Source: Nocardioides sp. T2.26MG-1 (GTDB lineage: Bacteria > Actinomycetota > Actinomycetes > Propionibacteriales > Nocardioidaceae). Taken from it: 64,000 nt of DNA. This document shows positions 50,524-57,472 of the stretch, one piece after another. Where the stretch lies: positions 131,382 through 195,381 of the forward strand of contig NZ_CATNLZ010000001.1 in NCBI RefSeq assembly GCF_950101795.1. Direction: 5' to 3'. The position numbers and the translations under genes are program-made. How positions within the stretch are numbered: the stretch's first letter is position 1; each line of letters opens with the position of its first letter. The notes beneath the pieces are model-generated. The model did no database searches and was not told the origin of the DNA. It worked only from the letters and a program-made list of their open reading frames with translations.

Positions 50524-51269
50524 CCACCGTTCAGACCACCGTGGACCTCGAGCGGGCCGTGCTGGCCGCGAGCGCCGCCATCGCGGTGCTGCCCGCCTCC
50601 GAGCCGGTCTCCGTCGGGGCACCGCGCTCCGGCGATCCCGCCGACCCCGCGCTGGCAGGCTTCGCCGGCGCCGTCGTCGCCGACCTGGACGGCCCGGGCT
50701 CCGCGCCGCTGGCGGTCCTGGTGGGCGCCGAGCTGGTGGCCGCCCTGGCGTCCAGCCCGCTCGGTGGGCTCGACCTCGCCGCGGCGCTCCAGCCCAGTCT
50801 CGACGCCGTCGCCCAGGCGATCGGCGCGCGCGCCGGCGCCGCCCGCCAGACCGAGGCCGCGACCGTCGGCGCCGAGATCGGCGCACCGTTCGTCGTGATC
50901 CCGCTCGACGGCGTCGCACCGGTGGCGGCCCTGCTGGTCCCGGAGGCCTACCTCGCGGGCGGCCAGCACGACGCCACCACCGCGCCCACGTCGGGCCCGG
51001 TCGGCCCGGCCACCGGCGAGCGGCGGGGGATCGAGATGCTGCACGGCGTCGACATGGAGGTCACGGTCGAGATCGGCCGGGCCCGGATGACGGTGCGCGA
51101 GCTGCTCGACCTGGCCCCGGGCGCCGTCCTCGAGCTGGACCGCGCCGCGGGCAGCCCCGCGGACCTGCTCGTCAACGGGCGCCTGATCGCCCGCGGTGAG
51201 GTCGTGGTGATCGACGAGGACTTCGGTCTCCGGATCACCGAGATCGTCACCGACGCCACGGTGGGCTGA
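50520..51269 (+). CDS. fliN: Motor switch protein FliN (long form)
   Basis: 249 residues. The C-terminal SpoA domain (IEMLHGVDMEVTVEIGRARMTVRELLDLAPGAVLELDRAAG, LLVNGRLIARGEVVVIDEDFGLRITEIV) is the FliN core. The N-terminal 160 residues resemble a CheC/FliY-like domain (GGLDLAAALQPSLDAVAQAIG), so the protein is nearer to FliY/FliN fusions than to short FliN. It completes the C ring with FliG and FliM. Confidence 0.93.
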   Translation: MTTVQTTVDLERAVLAASAAIAVLPASEPVSVGAPRSGDPADPALAGFAGAVVADLDGPGSAPLAVLVGAELVAALASSPLGGLDLAAALQPSLDAVAQAIGARAGAARQTEAATVGAEIGAPFVVIPLDGVAPVAALLVPEAYLAGGQHDATTAPTSGPVGPATGERRGIEMLHGVDMEVTVEIGRARMTVRELLDLAPGAVLELDRAAGSPADLLVNGRLIARGEVVVIDEDFGLRITEIVTDATVG

Positions 51270-51270
51270 C

Positions 51271-51705
51271 ATGCTCGAGCTGACCGTCCGGCTGCTGGTC
51301 TCCCTGTCGCTGGTCCTGGGCCTCCTCCTGCTGCTCGCGCGGTACGGCGGTCGCCGGTTCCGCGGCAACCGCGACTCCATGGTGCGGGTCCTGCACCGCC
51401 ACCACCTGTCGCGCGGCTCCACGATCTCCGTCGTCGCGGTCGGCAGCCGGCTCCTCGTCCTGGGTGCCACCGAGCACCAGGTGCGTGTGCTGACCGAGCT
51501 CGACCCCGAGGACCTCGCCGAGACCGACGCCGACGTGCTGACGCTCACCGACGCATCGGTCACCCGGCCCGCCGACGCCGACGCCGTGCCGGCGCAGGCG
51601 ACGGCCACGACGGTGGCCCGGACCGACGGTCCACTCGCCGGGTCGGTGCTCAGCGCCGCGACCTGGAAACAGGCTCTGGCCGCGGCGACGCGGCGGACGT
51701 CATGA
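51271..51705 (+). CDS. fliO: Flagellar biosynthetic protein FliO
   Basis: 144 residues. One N-terminal membrane helix (LLVSLSLVLGLLLLLARYGG), then the FliO domain (VRVLHRHHLSRGSTISVVAVGSRLLVLGATEHQVRVLTEL) and an acidic, then basic, tail. FliO helps FliP to assemble the export gate. It starts one base after the fliN stop and overlaps fliP by 4 bases. Confidence 0.92.
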   Translation: MLELTVRLLVSLSLVLGLLLLLARYGGRRFRGNRDSMVRVLHRHHLSRGSTISVVAVGSRLLVLGATEHQVRVLTELDPEDLAETDADVLTLTDASVTRPADADAVPAQATATTVARTDGPLAGSVLSAATWKQALAAATRRTS

Positions 51706-52505
51706 TCGGCCGCGTGCGGCGCAGACTGCTGCTGGCGATCCTGACACTCGGCGCCGGGGTGGGCGCCGTAGTGGGAGCACCGGCGGCGGCGTACGCCGCC
51801 CCGAACGGACCCAACGGCCCGTCCGGACCGAGCGGCGGCGACGGCGTCACCATCGACCTCGGCGGCCTCACCGACAGCCCGAGCACATCCGTCACGGTGA
51901 TCATCGGCCTCACGCTGATCTCGCTGCTGCCGGCGATCCTCCTGAGCTGCACGGCCTTCACCAAGATCTTCGTGGTGCTGGGCCTGACCCGGAACGCACT
52001 CGGCCTCCAGCAGACGCCGCCCAACCAGGTGCTGGCCGGTCTTGCCCTGTTCCTGAGCCTGTTCGTGATGGGCCCGGTCCTCTCCGACATCAACGAGGTC
52101 GGCCTGCAGCCCTACCTCGACGGCGACAAGACCACGTCTGTCGCCATCCAGGACGGCATCGAGCCGCTGCGTGACTTCATGCTCGACAACACCGACGACG
52201 ACGAGCTGATGCTGCTCACCAACGTCGCCGACCGCGATCTGCCCGAGGACCGCGCCGACGTGTCGACGGCGACGCTGATCCCGGCGTTCGTGCTGACCGA
52301 GCTCAAGCAGGCCTTCATCATCGGGTTCATCATCTTCATCCCGTTCCTGGTCATCGACCTGGTCGTGAGCGGGGCGCTGATGGCCCTCGGCATGATGATG
52401 ATGCCGCCGGTGATGGTGTCGCTGCCGTTCAAGCTGCTGCTGTTCGTCCTCGTCGACGGATGGGCCTTGGTCATCAAGTCGCTCGTCGCGAGCTACGCGA
52501 ACTAG
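51702..52505 (+). CDS. fliP: Flagellar export gate protein FliP
   Basis: 267 residues with an N-terminal signal peptide (RRLLLAILTLGAGVGAVVGAPAAAYA), as in enterobacterial FliP. Family blocks are TLISLLPAILLSCTAFTKIFVVLGLTRNALGLQQTPPNQVLAGLALFLS and TLIPAFVLTELKQAFIIGFIIFIPFLVIDLVVSG, ending with MMMPPVMVSLPFKLLLFVLVDGW. Five copies with FliQ and FliR form the secretion pore. Confidence 0.97.
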   Translation: MIGRVRRRLLLAILTLGAGVGAVVGAPAAAYAAPNGPNGPSGPSGGDGVTIDLGGLTDSPSTSVTVIIGLTLISLLPAILLSCTAFTKIFVVLGLTRNALGLQQTPPNQVLAGLALFLSLFVMGPVLSDINEVGLQPYLDGDKTTSVAIQDGIEPLRDFMLDNTDDDELMLLTNVADRDLPEDRADVSTATLIPAFVLTELKQAFIIGFIIFIPFLVIDLVVSGALMALGMMMMPPVMVSLPFKLLLFVLVDGWALVIKSLVASYAN

Positions 52506-52515
52506 GAGCGAGCCG

Positions 52516-52785
52516 ATGTCCGACACCGCCATCATCGAGATCGCCTTGCACACCATGGTCGTGGCGCTCAAGCTCTCCGCCCCGATCCTGGTCACCTCCC
52601 TGGTCATCGGGTTCGCCATCTCCTTGTTCCAGTCGCTGACCCAGATCCAGGAGGCGACGCTCGCGTTCGTGCCGAAGCTCATCGGCGTCGGGATCGCGCT
52701 GCTGCTGTGCGGCAACTGGATGATGCACACGCTGGTGTCCTTCACCAACGACCTGTTCGCGGGGATCCCCGCGCTGCTCGGCTGA
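52516..52785 (+). CDS. fliQ: Flagellar export gate protein FliQ
   Basis: 89 residues, two membrane helices. ALKLSAPILVTSLVIGFAISLFQSLTQIQEATLAFVPKL contains the FliQ signature with SLTQIQE. AGGAGC precedes the ATG. Confidence 0.96.
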   Translation: MSDTAIIEIALHTMVVALKLSAPILVTSLVIGFAISLFQSLTQIQEATLAFVPKLIGVGIALLLCGNWMMHTLVSFTNDLFAGIPALLG

Positions 52786-52794
52786 GCCGGACCC

Positions 52795-53556
52795 ATGACG
52801 CTGACCGTCTCGGGTGAGCCGCTGGTCGCGTACCTGCTGGCCTCGGTGCGCATCCTCGCCTGGCTCGCGGTCGTCCCTCCGTTCTCCGGGCGCGGCATCC
52901 CGACGATGGCGAAGGTGGTGCTCGGCCTCGGCCTCGCCTTCGCCGCCGTCCCGGACGGCAGTGCGATCCCGCTCTCGACGGTGGCCCTGCTCCTCAATGC
53001 CGGCACCCAGGTGCTGATCGGCGTCGCGATGGGGTTCGTGACCCAGCTGCTGCTCGGCGCGATCGCCACGGCCGGCAGTCTGATCGACGTGTTCGGCGGG
53101 TTCTCGCTCGCCCAGGGCTTCGACCCGCTCGCGATGAACACCAACACGGTGTTCGGCAAGTTCCACCAGATGCTGGCGATGATCCTGCTGTTCGTGAGCG
53201 GGGGCCACCTGATCGTGATCGGCGGCCTGCTGCGGACCTTCCACTTCCTGCCGCTCGGGACCACGCCCGACTGGGAGGCGGCTCCGGACGTGCTGCTGAC
53301 CGCGTTCGGTCTGTTCTTCACGACCGCGGTCCAGATCGCGCTCCCGATGATCGCGGTGCTGTTCATGGCCGACCTGGGACTCGCCCTACTGACCAAGGTC
53401 GCCCCCCAGCTGAACGCCTTCAACGTGATGTTCCCGGTCAAGGTCGGCATGACCCTGCTGCTCGTCGGCCTCTCGTTCCCGGTCCTCCCCGACGCCGTGG
53501 ACCGGCTCGTGGACCTGAGCACGCAGGCGATGTCGACCCTCTCGGGTGCCGGATGA
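52795..53556 (+). CDS. fliR: Flagellar export gate protein FliR
   Basis: 253 residues with about six membrane helices. SVRILAWLAVVPPFSGRGIPTMAKVVLGLGLAF and GFVTQLLLGAIATAGSLIDVFGGFSLAQGFDP are FliR blocks, and the C-terminal half has LPMIAVLFMADLGLALLTKVAPQLNAFNVMFPVKVG. It completes the FliPQR pore. Confidence 0.95.
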   Translation: MTLTVSGEPLVAYLLASVRILAWLAVVPPFSGRGIPTMAKVVLGLGLAFAAVPDGSAIPLSTVALLLNAGTQVLIGVAMGFVTQLLLGAIATAGSLIDVFGGFSLAQGFDPLAMNTNTVFGKFHQMLAMILLFVSGGHLIVIGGLLRTFHFLPLGTTPDWEAAPDVLLTAFGLFFTTAVQIALPMIAVLFMADLGLALLTKVAPQLNAFNVMFPVKVGMTLLLVGLSFPVLPDAVDRLVDLSTQAMSTLSGAG

Positions 53557-53575
53557 CGCGGGAAGTGAGCATCCG

Positions 53576-54721
53576 ATGACCGGGGAGAAGTCCGAGAAGC
53601 CGACCACCAAGCGTCGCAAGGAGAACCGCAAGGAGGGGCAGGTCCCACGGACGCCCGAGCTGGGCGCCTGGGCTGCGCTCCTGCTGATCGCGATGTTCCT
53701 GCCGGGTCTGGTCGGGCGCGAGATCGACAGCCTGCGGAAGCTGACCACGGTCGCCTTCTCGTCGACGTCGGACGCGAACCCCGACCTGGCCCTGCACCTG
53801 CTGGGCCAGGGCCTGCGCCACGTCCTGCTCACCCTCGTGCTGCTCGGCGCCGGCATCGCGGTCATCAGCGTCTCGGGTGCGCTCGGTCAGGGCGGCTTCT
53901 TCCTGGCCACCAAGTCGATCAAGCCGAAGCTGTCGAAGATCAACCCGCTCCCCGGCTTCAAGCGGATGTTCGGGCCCCAGGCGCTGTGGGAGGGCGCGAA
54001 GATGCTGATGCGCAGCACCGTCGTCGCGCTCCTCGTGTGGGGCACGGTCAAGTCCATGCTGCCGCTGATCGGCGGTCTCGTTCCCATCCCCGTGGTCCTC
54101 GACCAGTTCGGCAGCCACGCGGTCGGGATGATCCGCAACATCGCCGTCGCGGGCGTGCTGCTCGCGGGCGCCGACTACTTGGTCAAACGCCACCAGACCG
54201 GCAAGAAGACCCGGATGTCGAAGGACGAGGTCAAGCAGGAGCACAAGCAGTCCGAGGGCGACCCGCTGCTCAAGGGCGCCATCCGCTCGCGCCAGCTCGC
54301 GGCCTCGCGCAACCGGATGATGGCCGACGTACCGACCGCCGATGTCGTGCTGGTCAACCCGACCCACGTGGCCGTGGCGCTGCGCTACGACCCCGAGAGG
54401 GGCGCGCCGCGGGTGGTCGCCCGTGGGGCGGGTGTGATCGCCGCCGCTATCCGTGAGCGCGCCACCGAGGCGCGGGTGCCGCTGGTGCGCGACGTCCCTC
54501 TGGCCCGGGCGCTCTACACGTCGACCACCGTCGGCCAGGAGATCCCGACGGAGCTGTTCGCGGCCGTCGCCCAGGTGCTGGCGTTCGTGATCAGCCGCCG
54601 GACCCGCGGCCAGCACGGCGGGGAGCACCGCACCCCACGGACGGTCGCGGACCTCCCCGACGTGCTCGCCGCCGGTCGCCGGCGGCGGAACTCCTCAGGC
54701 TCGGCGCCGAACGGCCGATGA
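53576..54721 (+). CDS. flhB: Substrate-specificity switch protein FlhB
   Basis: 381 residues. The start SEKPTTKRRKENRKEGQVPRTPEL is characteristic, four membrane helices follow, and the cytoplasmic domain contains the self-cleavage motif NPTH (about 261-264) in VVLVNPTHVAVALRYD. The tail is Arg/Ser-rich. FliK triggers its switch from hook to filament export. The FliA-type promoter of flhA lies in its last codons. Confidence 0.96.
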   Translation: MTGEKSEKPTTKRRKENRKEGQVPRTPELGAWAALLLIAMFLPGLVGREIDSLRKLTTVAFSSTSDANPDLALHLLGQGLRHVLLTLVLLGAGIAVISVSGALGQGGFFLATKSIKPKLSKINPLPGFKRMFGPQALWEGAKMLMRSTVVALLVWGTVKSMLPLIGGLVPIPVVLDQFGSHAVGMIRNIAVAGVLLAGADYLVKRHQTGKKTRMSKDEVKQEHKQSEGDPLLKGAIRSRQLAASRNRMMADVPTADVVLVNPTHVAVALRYDPERGAPRVVARGAGVIAAAIRERATEARVPLVRDVPLARALYTSTTVGQEIPTELFAAVAQVLAFVISRRTRGQHGGEHRTPRTVADLPDVLAAGRRRRNSSGSAPNGR

Positions 54722-54722
54722 G
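54694..54722 (+). promoter_or_regulatory. FliA-type promoter for flhA, inside the end of flhB
   Basis: CTCAG (54694-54698), 15 bases, GCCGATGAG (54714-54722). The -10 includes the flhB stop codon. Confidence 0.75.
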
Positions 54723-54726
54723 GAAC

Positions 54727-54770
54727 CCGACCCCAGGACGGAGTCGGCTTGTGGTGCCACGGACGGCGCC
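54727..54770 (+). promoter_or_regulatory. Two ACGGA hairpins in the flhA leader
   Basis: CCGAC/GTCGG (54727-54731, 54743-54747) has a loop ending in ACGGA (54738-54742). GGTGCC/GGCGCC (54753-54758, 54765-54770) has the hexaloop ACGGAC, the same loop as in the flbD hairpin. Both are CsrA-type sites close to the predicted mRNA 5' end. Confidence 0.6.
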
Positions 54771-54805
54771 CACCTCGTCAACCCCCGTCTCCCCTGGAGG
54801 ACCGC

Positions 54806-56857
54806 GTGTCACCACTGAAGCGGCTGAGCCAGCTCGCGGTGCCGATCGGCATCGTGATGATCGTCGTGATGCTCGTGGTGCCGCTGCCCGCGATGCTGCT
54901 CGATCTGCTCATCGCGCTCAACATCACGGTGGCGCTCCTGGTCCTGATGACCGCGATGTTCGTGCGCGGCCCCCTCGACTTCGCGGCGTTCCCGGCCGTG
55001 ATCCTGGTGATGACGCTGTTCCGTCTTGCGCTGAACGTCAGCGCGACCCGCCTGGTGCTCCTCGACGGCTTCGCCGGCAAGGTCATCGACACGTTCGGCC
55101 ACTTCGTCGTCGGCGGCTCGCTGATCGTCGGACTGATCGTGTTCTCGATCCTGCTGGTCATCCAGTTCGTCGTGATCACCAACGGCGCCGGCCGCGTGGC
55201 CGAGGTGGGCGCCCGGTTCACCCTCGACGCGATGCCCGGCAAGCAGATGGCGATCGACGCCGACCTGAACTCGGGGCTCATCGACGAGGACGAGGCGCGG
55301 CGCCGCCGGGCCGAGGTGCACGCCGAGGCCGACTTCTACGGCGCGATGGACGGCGCCTCGAAGTTCGTGAAGGGCGACGCGATCGCCGCGATCATCATCA
55401 CGCTCGTCAACCTGATCGGCGGATTCGCGATCGGCGTCGGCCAGCTCGGGATGCCGTTCGGCGAGGCGGTCACGACGTACAGCCTGTTGTCCATCGGCGA
55501 CGGCCTGGTCTCCCAGATCCCCGCCCTGCTGCTCTCCGTCGCGACCGGCCTGATCGTCACCCGGGCCACCGGCGAGAGCGACATGGGCAGCGACATCATG
55601 CGCCAGATGACCCGGAGCCGGACCCCGCTCCGGATCGCCGGCTTCGCCGCGCTGACGCTGTGCCTGATCCCGGGCCTCCCGAAGATCCCGTTCATGCTCG
55701 CCGGAGGCCTGATGCTCGTCGCCTCCTCACGGATCAAGGACGAGCCCGACGTCGACGCCGACGCTCCGGCGGCGACGACCACCTTCGCGACCGCGGACAC
55801 GCCCGAGCTGCTGGCGGCCGAGATGCAGGTGGACCCACTCGGCCTGGAGCTGTCGGCCGACCTCATCGACCTCGTCGACCCCTCGACCGGGGGCGACCTC
55901 CTCGAGCGGGTCAAGTCGCTGCGCCGCAAGATCGCGACCGACCTGGGCATCGTCGCGCCGCCGGTGCGCACCCGCGACAACCCGCAGCTGCCCTCCCGGA
56001 CCTACGCGATCATGCTCTTCGGCATCGAGGTCGCGCGGGGCGAGGCGCCGCCGGGCACCGTGCTCGCCATCGGCGAGTTCCTCGGCTCGCTCCCCGGCGA
56101 GGCGACCCGGGAGCCGGTCTTCGGCCTGGAGGCCCGCTGGATCCCGGCCGCCCTGCGCAGCCAGGCCGAGCTCTCCGGAGCCACGGTCGTCGACCGCGCG
56201 TCGGTGATCACCACCCACCTCGCCGAGGTCATCACCCAGAACGCCGCCCAGCTGCTGGGCCGCGAGGACGTCCGGATGCTCACCGACGTCGTCAAGCGCT
56301 CCCACCCCGTGGTGGTCGAGGAGCTCACCCCGACGGTGCTCAGCCTCGGCGAGATCCAGCGGGTGCTCCAGCAGCTGCTCGACGAGGGCGTGTCGATCCG
56401 CGACCTGGTCCGGATCTACGAGGCGCTCTCGCTGCAGGCCACCCGCACCAAGGACCTCGACCCGCTGGTCGAGGCGGCCCGCCGGGCCCTCGGCCCCGCG
56501 ATCGCGGCGCCGTACATCGTCGACAAGGCACTCCACGTGATCACGTTCGAGCCGCAGCTCGAGCAGCGGATCCTGGAGTCGCTGCGGCCCTCCGAGCACG
56601 GGCACTCGATCGCGCTCGACCCCGAGTCCAGCCAGGCGCTGCTCACCAACCTCGCGCAGCTGGTCGCGACGGTCGAGAACCGCAACCTGCGGCCGGTGCT
56701 CGTGTGCGCACCCCCGCTGCGCGCGGCCGTGCACCGCCTGGTGCACCCGATCGTGCCGCGTCTCGCCGTCCTCTCCTACCAGGAGCTGCTCGGCGCCGAG
56801 CAGATCCGCTCCGAGGGCATCGTCGGCGCCGACGTGCCGCTGGCGGTGACAGCATGA
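54806..56857 (+). CDS. flhA: Flagellar export gate protein FlhA
   Basis: 683 residues. Eight membrane helices occupy the first 300, with LRLALNVSATRLVLL-like block FRLALNVSATRLVLLDGFAGKVI and the FHIPEP-type loop VGARFTLDAMPGKQMAIDADLNSGLIDEDEARRRR, ADFYGAMDGASKFVKGDAIA. The large cytoplasmic domain receives chaperone-substrate complexes. The GTG at 54806 has CTGGAGGACC upstream. It overlaps the last gene of the cluster by 4 bases. Confidence 0.97.
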   Translation: MSPLKRLSQLAVPIGIVMIVVMLVVPLPAMLLDLLIALNITVALLVLMTAMFVRGPLDFAAFPAVILVMTLFRLALNVSATRLVLLDGFAGKVIDTFGHFVVGGSLIVGLIVFSILLVIQFVVITNGAGRVAEVGARFTLDAMPGKQMAIDADLNSGLIDEDEARRRRAEVHAEADFYGAMDGASKFVKGDAIAAIIITLVNLIGGFAIGVGQLGMPFGEAVTTYSLLSIGDGLVSQIPALLLSVATGLIVTRATGESDMGSDIMRQMTRSRTPLRIAGFAALTLCLIPGLPKIPFMLAGGLMLVASSRIKDEPDVDADAPAATTTFATADTPELLAAEMQVDPLGLELSADLIDLVDPSTGGDLLERVKSLRRKIATDLGIVAPPVRTRDNPQLPSRTYAIMLFGIEVARGEAPPGTVLAIGEFLGSLPGEATREPVFGLEARWIPAALRSQAELSGATVVDRASVITTHLAEVITQNAAQLLGREDVRMLTDVVKRSHPVVVEELTPTVLSLGEIQRVLQQLLDEGVSIRDLVRIYEALSLQATRTKDLDPLVEAARRALGPAIAAPYIVDKALHVITFEPQLEQRILESLRPSEHGHSIALDPESSQALLTNLAQLVATVENRNLRPVLVCAPPLRAAVHRLVHPIVPRLAVLSYQELLGAEQIRSEGIVGADVPLAVTA

Positions 56858-57156
56858 GCCCCATCTCCTGGCCGGTCGTGACCGGCACCCTGCTCGTCGG
56901 GTCTCCGGCGATCTACGCGGCCCAGGTGGCCGGCACCCTCTCCGCGGACGCTGCCATGGTGCGGCTGCTGATCTGTGCGGTGGGCGTGTGGGCGGTCTGC
57001 TCGATGTTCTCCTCGCTCTCCACTCAGGCCGTCGAGGCCAACCAGGCCCAGCAGCGCGCGGCCGAGCTGGAGGCGGCCCGCGAGGTGGCGGCCAAGGAGA
57101 AGGCCGCGCAGGAGCGGGCGGCCGCCGAGGCCGCCGCCGACGAGTCCGCCGGCTGA
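56854..57156 (+). CDS. Small membrane protein with a coiled-coil tail, last gene of the flagellar cluster
   Basis: 100 residues, unrecognised. Two hydrophobic segments (WPVVTGTLLVGSPAIYAAQVAG and AAMVRLLICAVGVWAVCSMFSSL) are followed by an Ala/Glu/Lys/Gln-rich helix (AAELEAAREVAAKEKAAQERAAAEAA) that looks like a coiled coil. The ATG overlaps the flhA stop (ATGA), so it is made with the export gate. A motility or export-accessory role is inferred from position only. Confidence 0.75.
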   Translation: MSPISWPVVTGTLLVGSPAIYAAQVAGTLSADAAMVRLLICAVGVWAVCSMFSSLSTQAVEANQAQQRAAELEAAREVAAKEKAAQERAAAEAAADESAG

Positions 57157-57173
57157 TCGGTCCAGAAACGGAG

Positions 57174-57242
57174 CGACCCGCAGGCGCTGGTCTCCATGGA
57201 GACCGCTCCGGTGGATGTGATGACCGGATCGCCTGCGGGTCG
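57174..57242. terminator. Branched palindrome at the end of the flagellar cluster
   Basis: A perfect 13-bp outer stem (57174-57186 with 57230-57242) encloses a perfect 16-base palindrome GGTCTCCATGGAGACC (57189-57204). It starts 18 bases past the flagellar stop and may also end the minus-strand element. Confidence 0.65.
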
Positions 57243-57261
57243 GGTGACTGCTTGGGATTCA

Positions 57262-57320
57262 CCAGCAGCCTTCGGGGGCACTTCCACCCCCGATGTAGCT
57301 GGGGCTGCTAGCGGGCAGCC
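57262..57320 (-). ncRNA. Mutually exclusive hairpins after the 12-codon ORF
   Basis: On the minus strand GGCTGC (57320-57315) can pair with GCAGCC (57308-57303), with the ORF stop TAG in the loop. The same GCAGCC can instead pair with GGCTGC (57270-57265), around an inner CGGGGG/CCCCCG hairpin (57292-57287, 57278-57273). The choice between them is the logic of a translation-dependent attenuator. No ligand or downstream gene is known. Confidence 0.5.
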
Positions 57321-57346
57321 ACCTCACGCATCCAAGAAGAACTCAT
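57308..57346 (-). CDS. 12-residue leader-type peptide ORF
   Basis: ATG at 57346 to TAG at 57308 encodes MSSSWMREVAAR. A strong Shine-Dalgarno AAAGGAGG lies 11 bases upstream, and a good promoter lies about 27 bases above that. The stop codon falls in the loop of a 6-bp hairpin. The ORF is too short for normal gene finding; the combination of promoter, ribosome site and structures is the evidence. It could be a regulatory leader peptide or simply a small translated RNA. Confidence 0.5.
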   Translation of the reverse strand: MSSSWMREVAAR

Positions 57347-57378
57347 TCTCCGGACCACCTCCTTTCCCGTGTCCGATC

Positions 57379-57407
57379 ACCGTAGGTTGCCGGCCGGACG
57401 CGTTCAA
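57379..57407 (-). promoter_or_regulatory. Promoter of the small structured element
   Basis: On the minus strand TTGAAC (57407-57402), a 17-base spacer and TACGGT (57384-57379). Initiation near 57372 gives a leader of about 25 bases before the 12-codon ORF. Confidence 0.55.
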
Positions 57408-57472
57408 GGGATTAACCGGGCCCCTGCTCCACACCGCCGACCCCGCCAGCCGACCGGTCAACGGCCCCGCCG

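Noticed and set aside
41462-56857. Type III virulence secretion system
   Set aside because: FliI, FliH, FliP, FliQ, FliR, FlhB and FlhA come with rod, hook, filament, switch and stator genes, so this is a flagellum.
57351-57366. CCACCTCCTTT on the plus strand as a 16S rRNA 3' end fragment
   Set aside because: No other 16S sequence is adjacent; it is explained as a Shine-Dalgarno of the minus-strand ORF.
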